From the NCBI GenBank assembly GCA_023362775.1, contig JALMGJ010000011.1, positions 21,006,001 through 21,070,000 on the forward strand: a stretch of 64,000 nt of DNA, read 5' to 3'. Under the pieces are notes generated by a model, which had not been told where the DNA came from, made no database searches, and saw only the letters and a program-made list of their open reading frames with translations. The translations under genes were made by a program, and so were the position numbers. Source of the DNA: Charina bottae. Taxonomy: Eukaryota > Chordata > Lepidosauria > Squamata > Charinaidae. Shown here in pieces: positions 1 through 17,943 of this stretch; positions within the stretch are counted from its first letter, which is position 1; each line of letters opens with the position of its first letter.

Positions 1-134
1 TTTCCTTCCTTCCTTCCTTCCTTCCCTTCCTTCCTTCCTTCCTTCCTTCCTTCCTTCCTTCCTTCCTTCCTTCCTTTTCTTCCTTTTCTTCCTTTCTTCC
101 GTTCTTTTCTCCCTCCCTCCCTCCCTCCCTCCCT
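1..134 (+). repeat. (TTCC)n microsatellite followed by (CCCT)n
   Basis: Uninterrupted TTCC units occupy positions 1-78 apart from one slip. They are followed by impure TTTCTTCC and then CCCT units to about 134. Confidence 0.95.
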
Positions 135-1947
135 CTATACACACATACATACATTTAAGTTTACAAATACTGGAGGTGAATAGTTAACTTTGTCTTTTAT
201 GCAAAAGAAGAGGAGAGCAAATGAAAAGATAATTCTGGATATAGATGGATTCAGCAGTTGTCAGAGAACGATTGTTGACAGAGAGGTGCAGAGAGATCAG
301 CACTACGGAAATAGATTGGGACACATTTAGAAGTATGAAGGGCAGGGACAGCCTGTTTGTTCTTTTCCAAGCGGTGGCTTCAGAAAGCTGTAGCCAGAGA
401 AAAACATCTTTGTCATGTTTCAAGCCTCATAAAATTGGCTGCGTGTAAGAGATTCCTGAGCCAATTCGATTCTTCATATTCTGGGGGCCCTGGGGCCCTC
501 TCCAGCATGGCAGTAGATATTGAGGAAGCAGCAAATTTTAAACCCATCCCTTGTCAGGGACAAACATCAGAGCATCAGCACTTTAAAGTGATTGATTCCT
601 GTAAATGAGGATCATGGAAAAAAGCTACTTGGTGACAAATGGCTGAGGAGCCATTAGAGAGACAAAAGCACCAAGAGAAAGCTGGAAAGGAACGCAGGAG
701 ATGGGTGCAGATTATCTGGAGTCTGCTAGAGGAGTGGATATAATCAAGGAACAGGGGGAAAGAGGAATAGAGAAAGGACAAATGGAGGTGGCTAAGAATA
801 TATGGGAGGAGAATATGAGGATGCAGAGATGGAGAAAGGTTTGTAGCGGAGGACACAAAAGAGTCTTGTGATACCTTAAAGATTAACTGGCTTGTTTTTC
901 AATAGGGTTTTATGGACTGTGCCTCCTTGTCAGAGAAACAAAGGGAAGGTTTCTGTTTTAATAGGCAGCAGTGGTGGAGCTTTATCCTTCAACAGCTGCA
1001 CATGGGAGGGTCACAGACCAGCAAACAGTGGGGCTGGAGCGGGGGCGGGGGGGGGCAGGGCCTCCCCCTTTTTGCCTTCTTCCTTCTCCTGCTGCCCCAG
1101 CAACCTCTTTCTCTCACCTCTGGAGAGCAACACATTTCTCTTGATCATATTCTGAGCTGAAGGCCTTGCTGAAGGGGGCTTTGAAAGGAGGCCAGAGGAG
1201 GGAGACCTGAGGTTGCCCATGGCTATGAAAGAACTAAATCCAGTGCCTTTCACCACCACAAGCTCCAGAAGAGCAATTCTGCTCTTTCAAAGCTGGCGTC
1301 TCAAATTTATCTGTTTGTTTTTAGGTGCTGCTGAAAGATTATTCACTGTAGTGTTGTAACACATTAACATGCCTCCGCTGTGGAATTTTACACCACTAAA
1401 TCTGCAGTCCTAGATACGCTTGCCAAGGAAGAAAGCCACTGGGCTCAGTGTGGCTTAATTCAGAGTATGAAATCTATCCAGAAATGCCCATTTCGAGCAC
1501 ATTTTGCAGAACTTTCCTCCCTCTGCTTCCAATCGCTAACTTTCCCTCCCTCCCCACACAGTGTGAATTTGTTAATCTGAGCTGTTTAATATTTATCTGA
1601 GATTGCGTTTCTTGCTGGACATTAATTGTGTCTATTAATTACACCCCAGCTTGTTAGCTCTTAACGAAAGGGATTCAATGGGAGCCAGGCTGCCTTGCCA
1701 CAGCTGGTCCGGTTTGCGTGGCCCCCTCCTTCCCACAGCTGTGGTTGTTCGTCAGGGGCTAATTACCCGGCGATAATCAGCCACGTCCTGGTTTATAAAT
1801 ACACCCAATACATGCTGGGTACCAGCAAGGCTTCCTGGTGGAGGGCCCTGTGGAGCTACTCAATGTGACAAATGAGTCCAACAGCTTGTCCATCTTCCAC
1901 AACTTGGTATGCTCTGGACGTACTGGAATTCAGTTCCTATGCTGGAA

Positions 1948-2013
1948 GGAAGGATGGGAGTTGAAGTCCAACGCATTTGAAGGCATCAGGTTGGGAAACA
2001 CACTGGTTTAGGT
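1948..2013 (-). repeat. hAT-like MITE remnant
   Basis: GGGAGTTGAAGTCCAACGCA followed by a CATCAGGTTGGGAAACAC end resembles the half-palindromic MITEs seen elsewhere in this window. Only one arm is clear. Confidence 0.4.
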
Positions 2014-2094
2014 AAGTTACACCTTAGTAGGCAAACATGGGGAGCGAGACCCCTTGCTTCGTTCCGTCTGGTCTGTCGTGCTTGCCATCTTTTA

Positions 2095-2190
2095 TTTTTT
2101 ATTGATTTTATTGTAATTTCTTTGTTTGTTGTGAGCCACCCAGAGTCGTTGGGAATCGAGCGGCATACAAGTTTAATAAATTATTATTAA
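2095..2190 (+). repeat. L2/CR1-type LINE 3' tail
   Basis: The segment reads GTGAGCCACCCAGAGTCGTT and then a GGCATACAAGTTTAATAAAT end. This is the same 3' tail that ends the longer LINE fragments at 11.4 and 47.5 kb. Confidence 0.6.
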
Positions 2191-2246
2191 TTATGTCCAT
2201 GTACACTCTCTCGGCAAAATACAACCTCTTTGTCTGAAATTAAATA

Positions 2247-2547
2247 CAGGCAGTCCTCGCTTAACGACCACTTGTTCAGCGACCATTCAAACTTATGACG
2301 GCACTGAATGAGTGGTACTTATGACTGGTCCTAGAAGTTCCGGCCATCGCAGTGGTCACGTGGTCACCATTTGCGACCTTTTTTGCTGGTTTCCTACAAG
2401 CAAAGTCAATGGGGAAGCTGGCCAGAAGTGCCGGAACTGCCGTCACTAAGCAACGCAGTCATAAAACCTGTTGTCACGCTTTATGACCACATCACTTAGC
2501 GACAGAAATTCTGGTCCCAATTGCCATTGTTAACTGAGGACTACCTG
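2247..2547 (+). mobile_element. Tigger-like non-autonomous DNA transposon (copy 1)
   Basis: It begins CAGGCAGTCCTCGCTTAACG and ends AGGACTACCTG, an inverted terminal repeat, with TA on both sides as the target duplication. The interior has the CTTAACGACC/CTTATGAC repeats shared with copies at 4583, 53487 and 62760. The TA target is typical of Tc1/mariner, including Tigger; the family call is from memory. Confidence 0.75.
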
Positions 2548-3252
2548 TATTGGCTATTGAGATGCCTTGAGGGTATAATATTTAAAAATTACAAAACAAT
2601 GTTGGATTTGTGGCAGATGTAGACTTGGTAGCTCTCCTGTTTTTCAGATAGGCATGCCATTAGGGCCTGTTCCGATTTTCCAAATCGGAGATTTCAAGGA
2701 GAGCACATGCTGGGTAGTACAAACTGTAATACGATGAACACATTTGCTTTCTATATAGGAGGTCTGAATTCCATCAAGGTCTTTACAAATAGTTCTCCAA
2801 CAGTCATAGACTTTATAGCATTCTGGTATTTTGGAGTGGGAAACAAAAAATGTATGGTTTCCTGCCTTCCTGTCTTGTTCTGGACAATTCCAGGTGGTTA
2901 TCTTGGAAGACAAGCTTCTTTGCAAGTAAAATTCACGGAGCTCAGATCAAAGACATTGTAAGCAGTTCTTGGCTTTGTCAAGAAATGTTAGGTGAAAATG
3001 GACAGTGTAGAAAAACAAAGATGTAACTCTTAATCTTAAAATGTACCAGTAGCATACCTCTCCCTGATGTTTAAGTTAGTCAAATATTGGAGCAGTGGAC
3101 TTGACAAGGAGTTTTTGGTCACCAGAACCTACATCTCCACCTTGGTTAAAAAAAACATAGCAGAATTGGCAATCCATTTAACCTGACTGAAGGTCAAGTT
3201 TTATTATCTGGTGCCTCCTTTTTTTTAACGGTGGAAAAGCAAAACTGTTTTA

Positions 3253-9653
<6,401 letters not shown>

Positions 9654-9678
9654 CTCGCAGGAGCTCTATGTTCCCCCT

Positions 9679-10240
9679 GTAGTGGGTTGGAAGAAGACAG
9701 ACAGACAGACAGACAGACTAGGGAATGAGAAGCAGAAGATCAAAGAAGAAAGGAAGCCAACTGTGGCCTCAGAGCTCAGATGGAACGAACGCCGCTTGGC
9801 AACCTGAACGGTGTTTGGGTTAGGTCCAGCCTCTCCCCCCCCCCAGGGCAGCCCTTGATGGCACCCAGTTTCTTTATATCGGTCTCTGCCCTCTGCTACA
9901 CGAACCAACCAAGAAAAAAAGAGAATCGACTGATCTTATGAGAAGAAGTAACTCCTCCTCTCAACCTGCACACTTTGCTATTTCTCTTCCCTGAAGATCA
10001 ATCTTTCCAAGCCCCCGTCTACGATTAAAGCTCCCATCATTCCCAACTAGAAATGAGCAGTTTACCCAAATCCACTGGCCCTGACCCACAGCCTGAATGC
10101 GTTGTCAGTTCCTTTACCGCATCTATAATATTCCCATGAAGCAGTGGACAGGACCAGGCCAATTTAAAAAAATCAAGCTAACCATAACGTACCATGGACT
10201 GAGTGTAGCTCGCTGGAGTTGATTGGAATGACTGATAATG
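9679..10240. other. Non-coding, upstream of GRIN2D exon 1
   Basis: Contains a short (CAGA)n run at 9698-9718 and a C run near 9832-9845. Nothing else was recognised. Confidence 0.5.
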
Positions 10241-10248
10241 GTATAGAC

Positions 10249-10518
10249 CAGAGCTTTCCAAACTGTGTGTGGCGACACAAAAGTGTGTCGCCACACACAG
10301 TCTGGTGTGTCGCCACACAACCCGGAAGTGCTGATCATCATCTGCGCTTCCGGGTTTTCCTGCGGCGACACACCAATGGCGGTGTGCAAAAACCGAAAGC
10401 AGCAGCAGCGCTTCCGGGTTTTTGCGCGCTGCCACAAGAGCGGCACTTCCGGGTTTTCCCGCGGCGACACACCAACGGCGGTTGGTGTGTCGCCGCGGGA
10501 AAACTTTGGAAAGCCCTG
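10249..10518 (+). mobile_element. hAT MITE, subfamily A (copy 1), carrying ETS-like motifs
   Basis: The terminal inverted repeats are CAGAGCTTTCCAAACTGTGT and, inverted, CTTTGGAAAGCCCTG. The element is flanked by a perfect 8-bp duplication, gtatagac, at 10241-10248 and 10519-10526. The interior is GC-rich and has four CCGGAAG motifs (10322-10328 direct; 10347-10353, 10411-10417 and 10446-10452 inverted). It has no coding capacity. The 8-bp target with central TA fits Buster-type hAT elements. Confidence 0.88.
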
Positions 10519-10879
10519 GTATAGACACTGTGGTTAAGTACATAAAATAACCTTCTACACTGCATAAAAGTGGATGCAGAAGAAACTAAGATTCTCAGGC
10601 ATTATGAAATACTATCGCAGAAGCAGAAGGCCAAACCCTACAAGCAAAAGCCACGTCTCTGAATTTCAAATATGTGTATGTGTTTCCGCCATCATTCCTA
10701 CCCAACACTCTACCAGATTCGGCCATGGATCTCACTTGGGTGACGTCAGGCCACTCGCTCTTAACCTGACCTACTTCACAAGGTGGTTATGGGGGAAAAA
10801 TGAGGGGAGACTCTACTTTTTGCCCTCAAGAGAAAAGATATAAATAAATACTTACTGCTTATGTGCAGGGCATTTTTTA

Positions 10880-11425
10880 ATATATGAGGCAAGAAGCACT
10901 CAAAGATGAAATTCATGGCATGGGACCAGGATACCTAAGGGACCGTCTCATCCCCATTGCTTCATCCCGTCCCACCCGGGCATGCAGAGAGGGCATGCTA
11001 CGGACCCCATCGGTTAAGGAGTTCCATCTAATGGGGTCTCGGAAGCGTGCTTTCTCTGCTGTTGCCCCTGCCCTTTGGAACATTCTTCCCCCAGAGATCA
11101 GACAGTCTTCCTCGCTCCTGGACTTCCGAAAAAAACTCAAAACCTGGCTTTGTCAGTATGCTTGGGGCGGGAAGGAGAGTGTATATACCTGGAGATGGCT
11201 AGCACCTTAGATTAGCCCTGGAGTGCCCTTTTTACCAACTTAAGAAGGTTCTGCTATTGGATTTTATTATATTCATTATATTTTAAACTGTTATTGACTG
11301 TGTATTTTAATCTATTTATAATTGTATGTTAATGATTTTAATTTTGTTGTAAACTACCCAGAGTCCTCCTTGGGGGAATTGGGCAGTGATAAATTTGATA
11401 AAATAAAAAAGAATAAATAAATTCC
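10880..11425 (+). mobile_element. L2/CR1-type LINE, 5'-truncated, with ORF remnant
   Basis: Frame +3 encodes HGMGPGYLRDRLIPI, AFSAVAPALWNILPPEIRQS and a FRKKLKTWL motif. This is the short conserved segment at the C-terminus of L2/CR1-type ORF2, followed by the ACTACCCAGAGTCCTCCTTG 3' tail and an AATAAATA end. Confidence 0.75.
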
Positions 11426-11643
11426 CATTTATTCTGAAATACAGTCCAGGCAAATTTGCAGCGTATAATCCTGCTGCTCATAAATCTTATCTCTAATATA
11501 AACTATGCAGACATCAACCCTAGCCACTGTGATATTTTTTATGATGTTTTACCATCCAAACCCTTGAATTACTAGTGGGGAGCTCTTGATTTATTAAGGA
11601 AGTGAGGCAGGAAGGGTGTGTGTGTGCGTGTGTGTCTATGTAT

Positions 11644-11645
<2 letters not shown>

Positions 11646-11675
<30 letters not shown>
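11646..11675 (+). repeat. (CA)n microsatellite
   Basis: About 15 CA units follow an impure (TG)n stretch starting near 11618. Confidence 0.95.
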
Positions 11676-11679
<4 letters not shown>

Positions 11680-11943
11680 ACCAAACCTTAAACTCCCTGA
11701 TGTCCTAGGAAAGGAGTGAGGATTTTACCCTTTTATGCCTATAGGTTGCAACTAGCTAGCTAGGATTATTTTCAGGTTGCATCCCAGCTGAGGAAAAAGA
11801 TTAAGGCCAGCAGAAGCCTGCAGATTGGAGGCAGAGGTTAAACACCCCCCTCTTGACCCCCCCCCCCCCGTTCTATCCTATAGATGCTCAGCCCTTACAA
11901 TCTAAGTATTACACAGTCCAGAGAGCCCCTTGGTGTGTTAGAG

Positions 11944-12145
11944 CAGGGGTCCCCAACCCCTGGGCCGCGGACTGGTACCGGTCCGTGGCCTGTTAGGAAC
12001 CAAGCCGCACACTTCCGTCCACGCCATCCCGTCCGCTTACCACTTCCGTCCGCGCCATCCCAAAACCACCACCACCACCCCGATCCATGGAAAAATTGTC
12101 TTCCACAAAACCGGTCCCTGGTGCCAAAAAGGTTGGGGACCACTA
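11944..12145 (+). mobile_element. hAT-like MITE with CAGGGGTCCCC ends (copy 1)
   Basis: The left end is CAGGGGTCCCCAACCCCTGG and the right part GGTGCCAAAAAGGTTGGGGA. A perfect 8-bp duplication, tgttagag, lies at 11936-11943 and 12146-12153. Confidence 0.85.
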
Positions 12146-12455
12146 TGTTAGAGGACTGACCGCTGGGCAGTTTTAAAACTCTAATTAACCACCTGTCTCT
12201 ATCTCTGTGTGCACCTCAAAGGCCTCTTCTTCACAAGAGAAATTCTTATCACAAGATAAAATATTACACAGAGCCATATGTTGCCTTTGCTAATTTTTAT
12301 TACAGCTTCCACTCTGAATTAGACCATTTGTGTGGTCTTTTGACTACACAGCTCTCTGCAAAGGGTCATTCTGAGATATCACTAACCTGAATGAGATTGC
12401 ACACACGGGACACACAGACACCCCCCCAAACGTGCAGCCTGCAAGAACTGGATCA

Positions 12456-12458
<3 letters not shown>

Positions 12459-12487
<29 letters not shown>
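12459..12487 (+). repeat. (TG)n microsatellite
   Basis: About 14 TG units. Confidence 0.95.
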
Positions 12488-12490
<3 letters not shown>

Positions 12491-13189
12491 TTTAACAGAA
12501 TGGTTTAACTTGTAGTGACTCTGAATCTTTAATTTACCTCAAAGCAATCTTCCAAAGCCAATTGATCATTAGCACAACCACTTTATAGACAGGGAAAAAG
12601 CAACTTCCAGGACCACTTCATAAATTATGTGAAGTATTTTGGGATGCTCCTAAGAATACAAAAACCTCTGAAAATAACTCTCAAAATAAAACAATACAGG
12701 TTATTTCTTTCCCCTGAAATAGAGAAAAAAATCAAGATTGGGGAAAGCATGTACCCTGTTATGTGTGTAGATTAAAGAACTTACTAGTACAATTTCTTAC
12801 TTGCAATTCTTTGTATTTCTTTAATTATGAAACATGAACACTCACTCCTTCAAAATTTTTGTGGATTGTTCACATTTCAGGAACTTTCTAACCACAACTA
12901 ACAGAAAATGTGTTATAGAAAGTGTTTTTCAAGTTATTGTGAAGCTAAAAATATGTGTTGGGCTGGAAGGAAAACGTCTGATAATTTTGTCTTTCCATAT
13001 CATAGATAGAAATGAAGTGCATAACAGAATCTTTTTTATCAGACTGATTTTGAAAGAAAGAGTTGCTATATAGGTGAATCTTCATTCATAGAATCTCCTT
13101 TTCAACCCTATTTTGATAATAACTGGAACAACATGACCAGATACATGTATGATCCACTGATGTAATGCTCTATTCTTTGTCCTTTTCCT
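12488..13189. other. AT-rich non-coding stretch
   Basis: No gene or repeat family recognised. Confidence 0.5.
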
Positions 13190-13340
13190 TTTTTTAATAG
13201 TAATTTTATTAAAAATTGTAAGTAAAAAGATAAAAACTAATACAAGCTTTAAAAAGAAAATAAAAAATAGGAAGTGCAGAAAAAAAGAAAGAAAAATAGA
13301 AAAGAAAGAAAAAATAATATACTAAAGAAAAAGAAAAGAA
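13190..13340 (-). repeat. A-rich retroposon 3' tail, minus orientation (L1-like)
   Basis: TAATTTTATTAAAAATTGTA then AAAGATAAAAACTAATACAA followed by A/G-rich sequence. The same block occurs at 17205-17395 and, inverted, at 25110-25215. Confidence 0.5.
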
Positions 13341-14586
13341 ATATATAAAGAAATGACTTCCCCCTTCATCACAACAAATATAAACCATTTTAGTAACTTA
13401 GCACCTTCTCTTAAAATACAACAAATGATCTCTTCTTCCCATATCCTTTTTCCTTTTTTTTTTCCTAAAGAGGTGAATGATCAAGACTGTCCATCATTTC
13501 CACCCAAAATATCTGATAGAAAAAGAAGGTATCTGATCTCATGAGCAAAAAATACTTTTGGCTCCCTTGCTCACAAAGTTGCAATGAACACTGAAGAGCT
13601 GACGGATATTGTAAAAATCCTTTACACATACCAAGTACTATGGGGATTATAATTTATAATAATATGGCCACCACCTGCTACATTCAAGAAAACCCTATGC
13701 CAAGTATGTTAGTTCAGCACTGCTCTAATATGCAAATTAGCTCTGGCCCTCTGGCTCACTGTATTATTGTGATGCAGTCCGCAGTGCGAGCGAGTTTCCT
13801 GCTCCTGGTCCACTGCCACTTGGCACGTGCAATTGGTCGCGGTAGGAAAAAAACCCCAACAAGATAAAGCCCGCTGATGGCGACAGTGCCAACTGATATT
13901 TCCCTGCAGTAAAATGGGCAAAATTGCATCAGACTATTGCCAAATAGAGAGATTTGGCAACAGATTGAAAAGGTTAACCATGCAGTTCTCATCCAGAGCA
14001 GAAGATCTCAATCCACATCTGGATGCGCCCGGTACAGTTGACTTGTCAGTTATCTCCTGCAATGCAATAGGCACGAGAGTCCTGCTTTGTGACCTAAACC
14101 AGCAGCTTCATAGCAATGTGTAACAAGGTCTTTTTCATTCACACAGCACGGGCTTTGTGCAAGCTTCCCATCCTGGTTCCTGCTTGGGCTTCTTTATCTT
14201 TGTCATTTGATTACCTTCATGATTTCCAGCTCCAGTCTGGATCTGTCAAACCCTCCATAATTGGTTTCTGTGTATATCTGTTAAGCCTCTTCTCAAATCA
14301 ATACTCAGATCACCAGTCATGTAGAACTGGATGTTCCTTAGTTTGGGATATAACTATAACACACATTAATCTGTTTTTAAGAGAATGTTTGAACTCACTT
14401 GCTAAATGACAGGCAGTGAAGGGAGCGGCTAATATCATTTGTGGGAATTTAATGACAACAATAACAAATTGTGTATAGTATGGTAACTGCTTTCCAGGAC
14501 GCAGGAGTGACATCTCTAAGGATTCAGATCAGAAAACACCTGCGTTGAAAGATAAACATAATTGGATGAAGGGACAATCTTCATCT
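13341..14586. other. Non-coding stretch
   Basis: No convincing gene, repeat family or splice structure seen. Confidence 0.5.
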
Positions 14587-14594
14587 GTCTAGGA

Positions 14595-14902
14595 CATAGC
14601 TTTCCAAACTGTGTGTCGCAACACTTTAGTGTGTCGCAACACACAGTTTAGTGTGTTGCGAAGCAGTGGCAAGGGGGCGTGCGCGGCAGCGGCGCGGGGG
14701 GGCGTGGCAGTGGTAGTGTGCACAGCGGCGGCGGCAGCGACGACAGCGGTGCGCCATCAGCGCTTCTGCGTTTTAGCTGATGGCGCGCCGCTGCCGTCGT
14801 TGCTGCCGCCACTGCCGTGCACACCACCGCTGCGCACCCCCCTGCGCCGCCGCTGCTGCCGCCGTTGGTGTGTCGCCAACGGCAGCACTTTGGAAAGCAC
14901 TG
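14595..14902 (+). mobile_element. hAT MITE, subfamily A (copy 2)
   Basis: The left end is CATAGCTTTCCAAACTGTGT and the right end TTTGGAAAGCACTG, with a perfect 8-bp duplication, gtctagga (14587-14594 and 14903-14910). The interior is rich in GCGGCGG and CpG. Confidence 0.88.
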
Positions 14903-15033
14903 GTCTAGGATCTTAATTCTCAGCCTCTTTCCTTGTTGTGATGGGGCATTTTCTGTCGTCGAATGTTGCAATGGCCCATGGTGGATTCACCTGGACTTTC
15001 TCATTCTATAGATTGCATTCTCTGAATTCAGAT
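14903..15033 (+). repeat. 131-bp direct repeat, copy 1
   Basis: It begins gtctagga and ends GAATTCAGAT. The second copy is at 15342-15472, with few differences and the same length. Confidence 0.85.
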
Positions 15034-15037
15034 GGGG

Positions 15038-15341
15038 CAGCCTTTCTCAACTTTTTGACCCTGGAGGAACCCTTGAAATATTTTCCAGGCCTCGGGGAGC
15101 CCCTGCACATTCATGCTCAAATATAGGCTACAAATTACAAATTATATTTGTTTCATGGGTAGGCCTGTATATATGCATTAACAGTGTTCTTAAACTAAAA
15201 ATAAAGAATGAAACTTACCTCTTTAATGTGAAGTTGCCCGAATTTGAAATAATTTTTTAAATAAATCGTGATCTCCCAGGGAGCCCCTAGTGACCTCTCG
15301 CGGAACCGGAGGGCTCCACAGAACCCTGTTAAGAAACCCTG
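15038..15341 (+). mobile_element. hAT-like MITE (CAGCCTTTCTCAAC end)
   Basis: The left end CAGCCTTTCTCAACTTTTTG is opposed by AAGAAACCCTG. It is flanked by 131-bp direct repeats (14903-15033 and 15342-15472) rather than by a simple 8-bp duplication. Confidence 0.6.
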
Positions 15342-15472
15342 GTCTAGGAACTTAATTCTCAGCCTCTTTCCTTGTTGTGATGGGGCATTTTCTGTCGTGG
15401 AATGTTGCAGTGGCCCACGGTGGATTCACCTGGACTTTCTCATTCCACAGACTGCCTTCTTTGAATTCAGAT
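15342..15472 (+). repeat. 131-bp direct repeat, copy 2
   Basis: This is the partner of 14903-15033. Both copies start directly after a hAT right terminus with the octamer gtctagga. Confidence 0.85.
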
Positions 15473-16282
15473 CGGGCTTCAAGGTGCCATAAAGAAGGGT
15501 ACAGCAACAACATATTGGTGGAGATTGATGACAAGCAGGCAGTGAACTGAGGCCAGTATGGAGCTCTGGCTTCTTTCTTACCCATGTAGACCTCTGTTCT
15601 GGAATGTCCTTTCCCCTTCATTGCAATCCTGAAGATAGATCAATTGATTCCCTAAGGCAAAGGGTCTCACAAGAGTTTTTAGCAGCTGCTGAATTCGGCA
15701 GAAATGTCGAGCTGATTCCTAGCAGGGGTTTGCTGCCAAGTGAATGTTACACACCTCCCTGGCACTGAGCGGGTTCATCATTCTCCACTCCTTCAGGTTC
15801 TGATGTACCTGAGAAATTGTGATATGAGCAGCTGGGGGATGGATTGGCACCAGGACAGCCTGCTCGGCGATGGAGAGCGTCCAGGGAGCAGGGGACAATG
15901 CCAATGCCAGGGCCGAGGGACAGGCAAGCGGAAGTTAGAGAGAGGTCCAAACCACCGATGCCTTGTCTATAACCTCCCTCTCGTGACAGAGAAGACATGG
16001 AGACATACATCCCGTATCATGCCCGTTCCATCTCAGCCACGCAAATCCTGCAAACATGCACCCTGCTCATCGTCTTCCTCAATACCCAGGAACTCAATAC
16101 TGCAGCGGTGAACAGACGTGCCTGTTCCAGCCACTGCATCACCCTGATCCTTTGTAGACCCATGCGAGCAGGAAATTCCTGATTGTTTGTTTTTGCTCTT
16201 TATCGTTGAGTTTTATGTCTGCGATCCTTTTCAACACCATCAAGCAATTCTGAGTATTATACAAAGAGAAAAGCTTTCTCTC
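15473..16282. other. Non-coding stretch
   Basis: Unique-looking sequence. Open frames on both strands overlap and show no recognisable protein. Confidence 0.5.
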
Positions 16283-16371
16283 CAAGAAATCAAAGCTACC
16301 CTTTGCCCACGCATATACAATGGCCTGGTGCCATTGTATATGCGTGGGCAAAGGGTAGCTTTGCTTTCTTG
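16283..16371. repeat. Near-perfect long hairpin (33-bp identical arms)
   Basis: 16291-16323 and 16331-16363 are exact reverse complements around a 7-base loop (CCTGGTG). The pairing extends outward with one mismatch to about 16283 and 16371. It matches none of the MITE families seen here. Confidence 0.9.
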
Positions 16372-16859
16372 AAGAAAAAGAAGGGAGCCCTGCAGCAGCT
16401 AACTAGACAGCTACCCTCATGTATTAATATTGCTTCTCGGGAAATTTATATCTTGTCTCCGAGTAACAGCTCCAGGCCACAAAAGTCACATTTTACAAAG
16501 TTATAAAACTCTCAGTGAAACAGTAAATAATTACCCTATGAACCAAAATAAAAATGAGAGCTTTAAAATAAACGGGGATGCAACTGATCAACTAAAGCTG
16601 GTTAGGTTTAAAATGCTTGGCCAAAGGAGAAGGATTTACGCCTGCCTGTGTGTACATTTCAAGGGACCGCGCTTGTCCTAAGCTTTACCCCTCATCTCAT
16701 TTGCTCTTTTTTGTAATTCCAGTTGTGGCAGTCAACTGGGGGGGGGGGCTTTCAGAGAAATAGCTTTACCAAGACGACATGCAACTCTTTTGTCCAGAAA
16801 AGATTTGGTGGGGGGGGGGAGAAATAAAATAGAAGCGGCACGGGGGGGGGACTGAATTG

Positions 16860-17195
16860 GGTGGATCTGATCACTGCTGCTGACTGGTACAAGATTCTGA
16901 AAGATGCGATGCCTGTGCTGAAAGATTGGCACTGGTTTCCAATTGCTCACCAGGCACAATTTGAGGCATTGGTTCTAACCTTTAAAGCCCTGCACCATTT
17001 GCAATCGGACTATCAAAACAACAGTCTCTTCCCTTAATGATCTGTGTAGCTGTTCCGATCAGGAGAGGCTCTTTCGAAGACACTCCTGCTATCAACAACC
17101 TTGGGAGTTGCCTTTGGCCCCTAAATGCACCTGTTTCGCCAGACCTGTAATTCTTTTCTTTTATTTTTTTGGCCAGGCTGTACAGTTGCAAAGCT
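16860..17195 (+). mobile_element. Degraded L2/CR1-type LINE fragment
   Basis: Reading WFPIAHQAQFEALVLTFKAL matches the HWLPVxFRxQFKVLVLTFKAL segment of the family. The frame is then broken. Confidence 0.55.
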
Positions 17196-17204
17196 TTTGT
17201 TTTG

Positions 17205-17395
17205 TTTGATTTTGTTTTGTATCATTTTATTAGAGATTTTAAAAGAAGAAGATTAAAAACTAATACAAACTAAAAGAAAGTAAGAAAAGGGAAAGAAAAA
17301 GAACGAAATCAAAGAGAAAGCTAAAAGTGCAAGAAAAGAAAAAAAAAGAAAAAGAAAAATACAAAAGAAAGAAAAAAGATACAAAGAAGTAGCTT
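17205..17395 (-). repeat. A-rich retroposon 3' tail, minus orientation (L1-like)
   Basis: ATCATTTTATTAGAGATTTT then GATTAAAAACTAATACAAAC and A/G-rich sequence, homologous to 13190-13340. Confidence 0.5.
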
Positions 17396-17943
17396 CCGAT
17401 ATTCTTCACAGCAGTTACTGTATAAGTACAATTATATTGTAGACTCTCTCTAAAGTCCAGACCCTTAATTCTTAGCAGATTTCTGTGTGATGATTGTATT
17501 AATTTTCATACTGATTCATAAGTGTTTAACTTTTTTGATCAATGCATTTTGTTAATGGCTTGAATATGAGCCAGAGTAGAAAGGCAAGGTACAGTATATA
17601 TTTAATAAATAAATAATTGGATGGATGGATCAGTAGATGGAAGATGATGCATTTCCAGTAAAATTATAAATAAAACAAGCACATGCATGATAAAGGCCTC
17701 ATTGGGGTCTACCTTAAATAGGAAGTTTCTGTTCCATTTTTCAATATATATGTGGAATTTTATGTTTAATCTGCGTTAGCTATTGCAAAAGGGTGTTCAG
17801 AAATGATTGCCATGCTGAGGTGGCTTACGTGCTAGAACGCTTAATGCTGATGAGGCAATGCTTCTCCACAAACAGAACTAAAACAAAAAGCAACATTGAA
17901 TATGTCATTATTTTTAGTAGCAGTACACCTAAACACACTAGGT

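Noticed and set aside
2644..2925. Minus-strand open frame with KIGTGPNGMPI, similar in look to the FGTVPNGSTE segment that follows GluN2 exon 8
   Set aside because: The similarity is limited to GT-PNG. The preceding residues do not match, the frame stops at once, and no splice acceptor precedes it, so it is not the missing GRIN2D exon 9.
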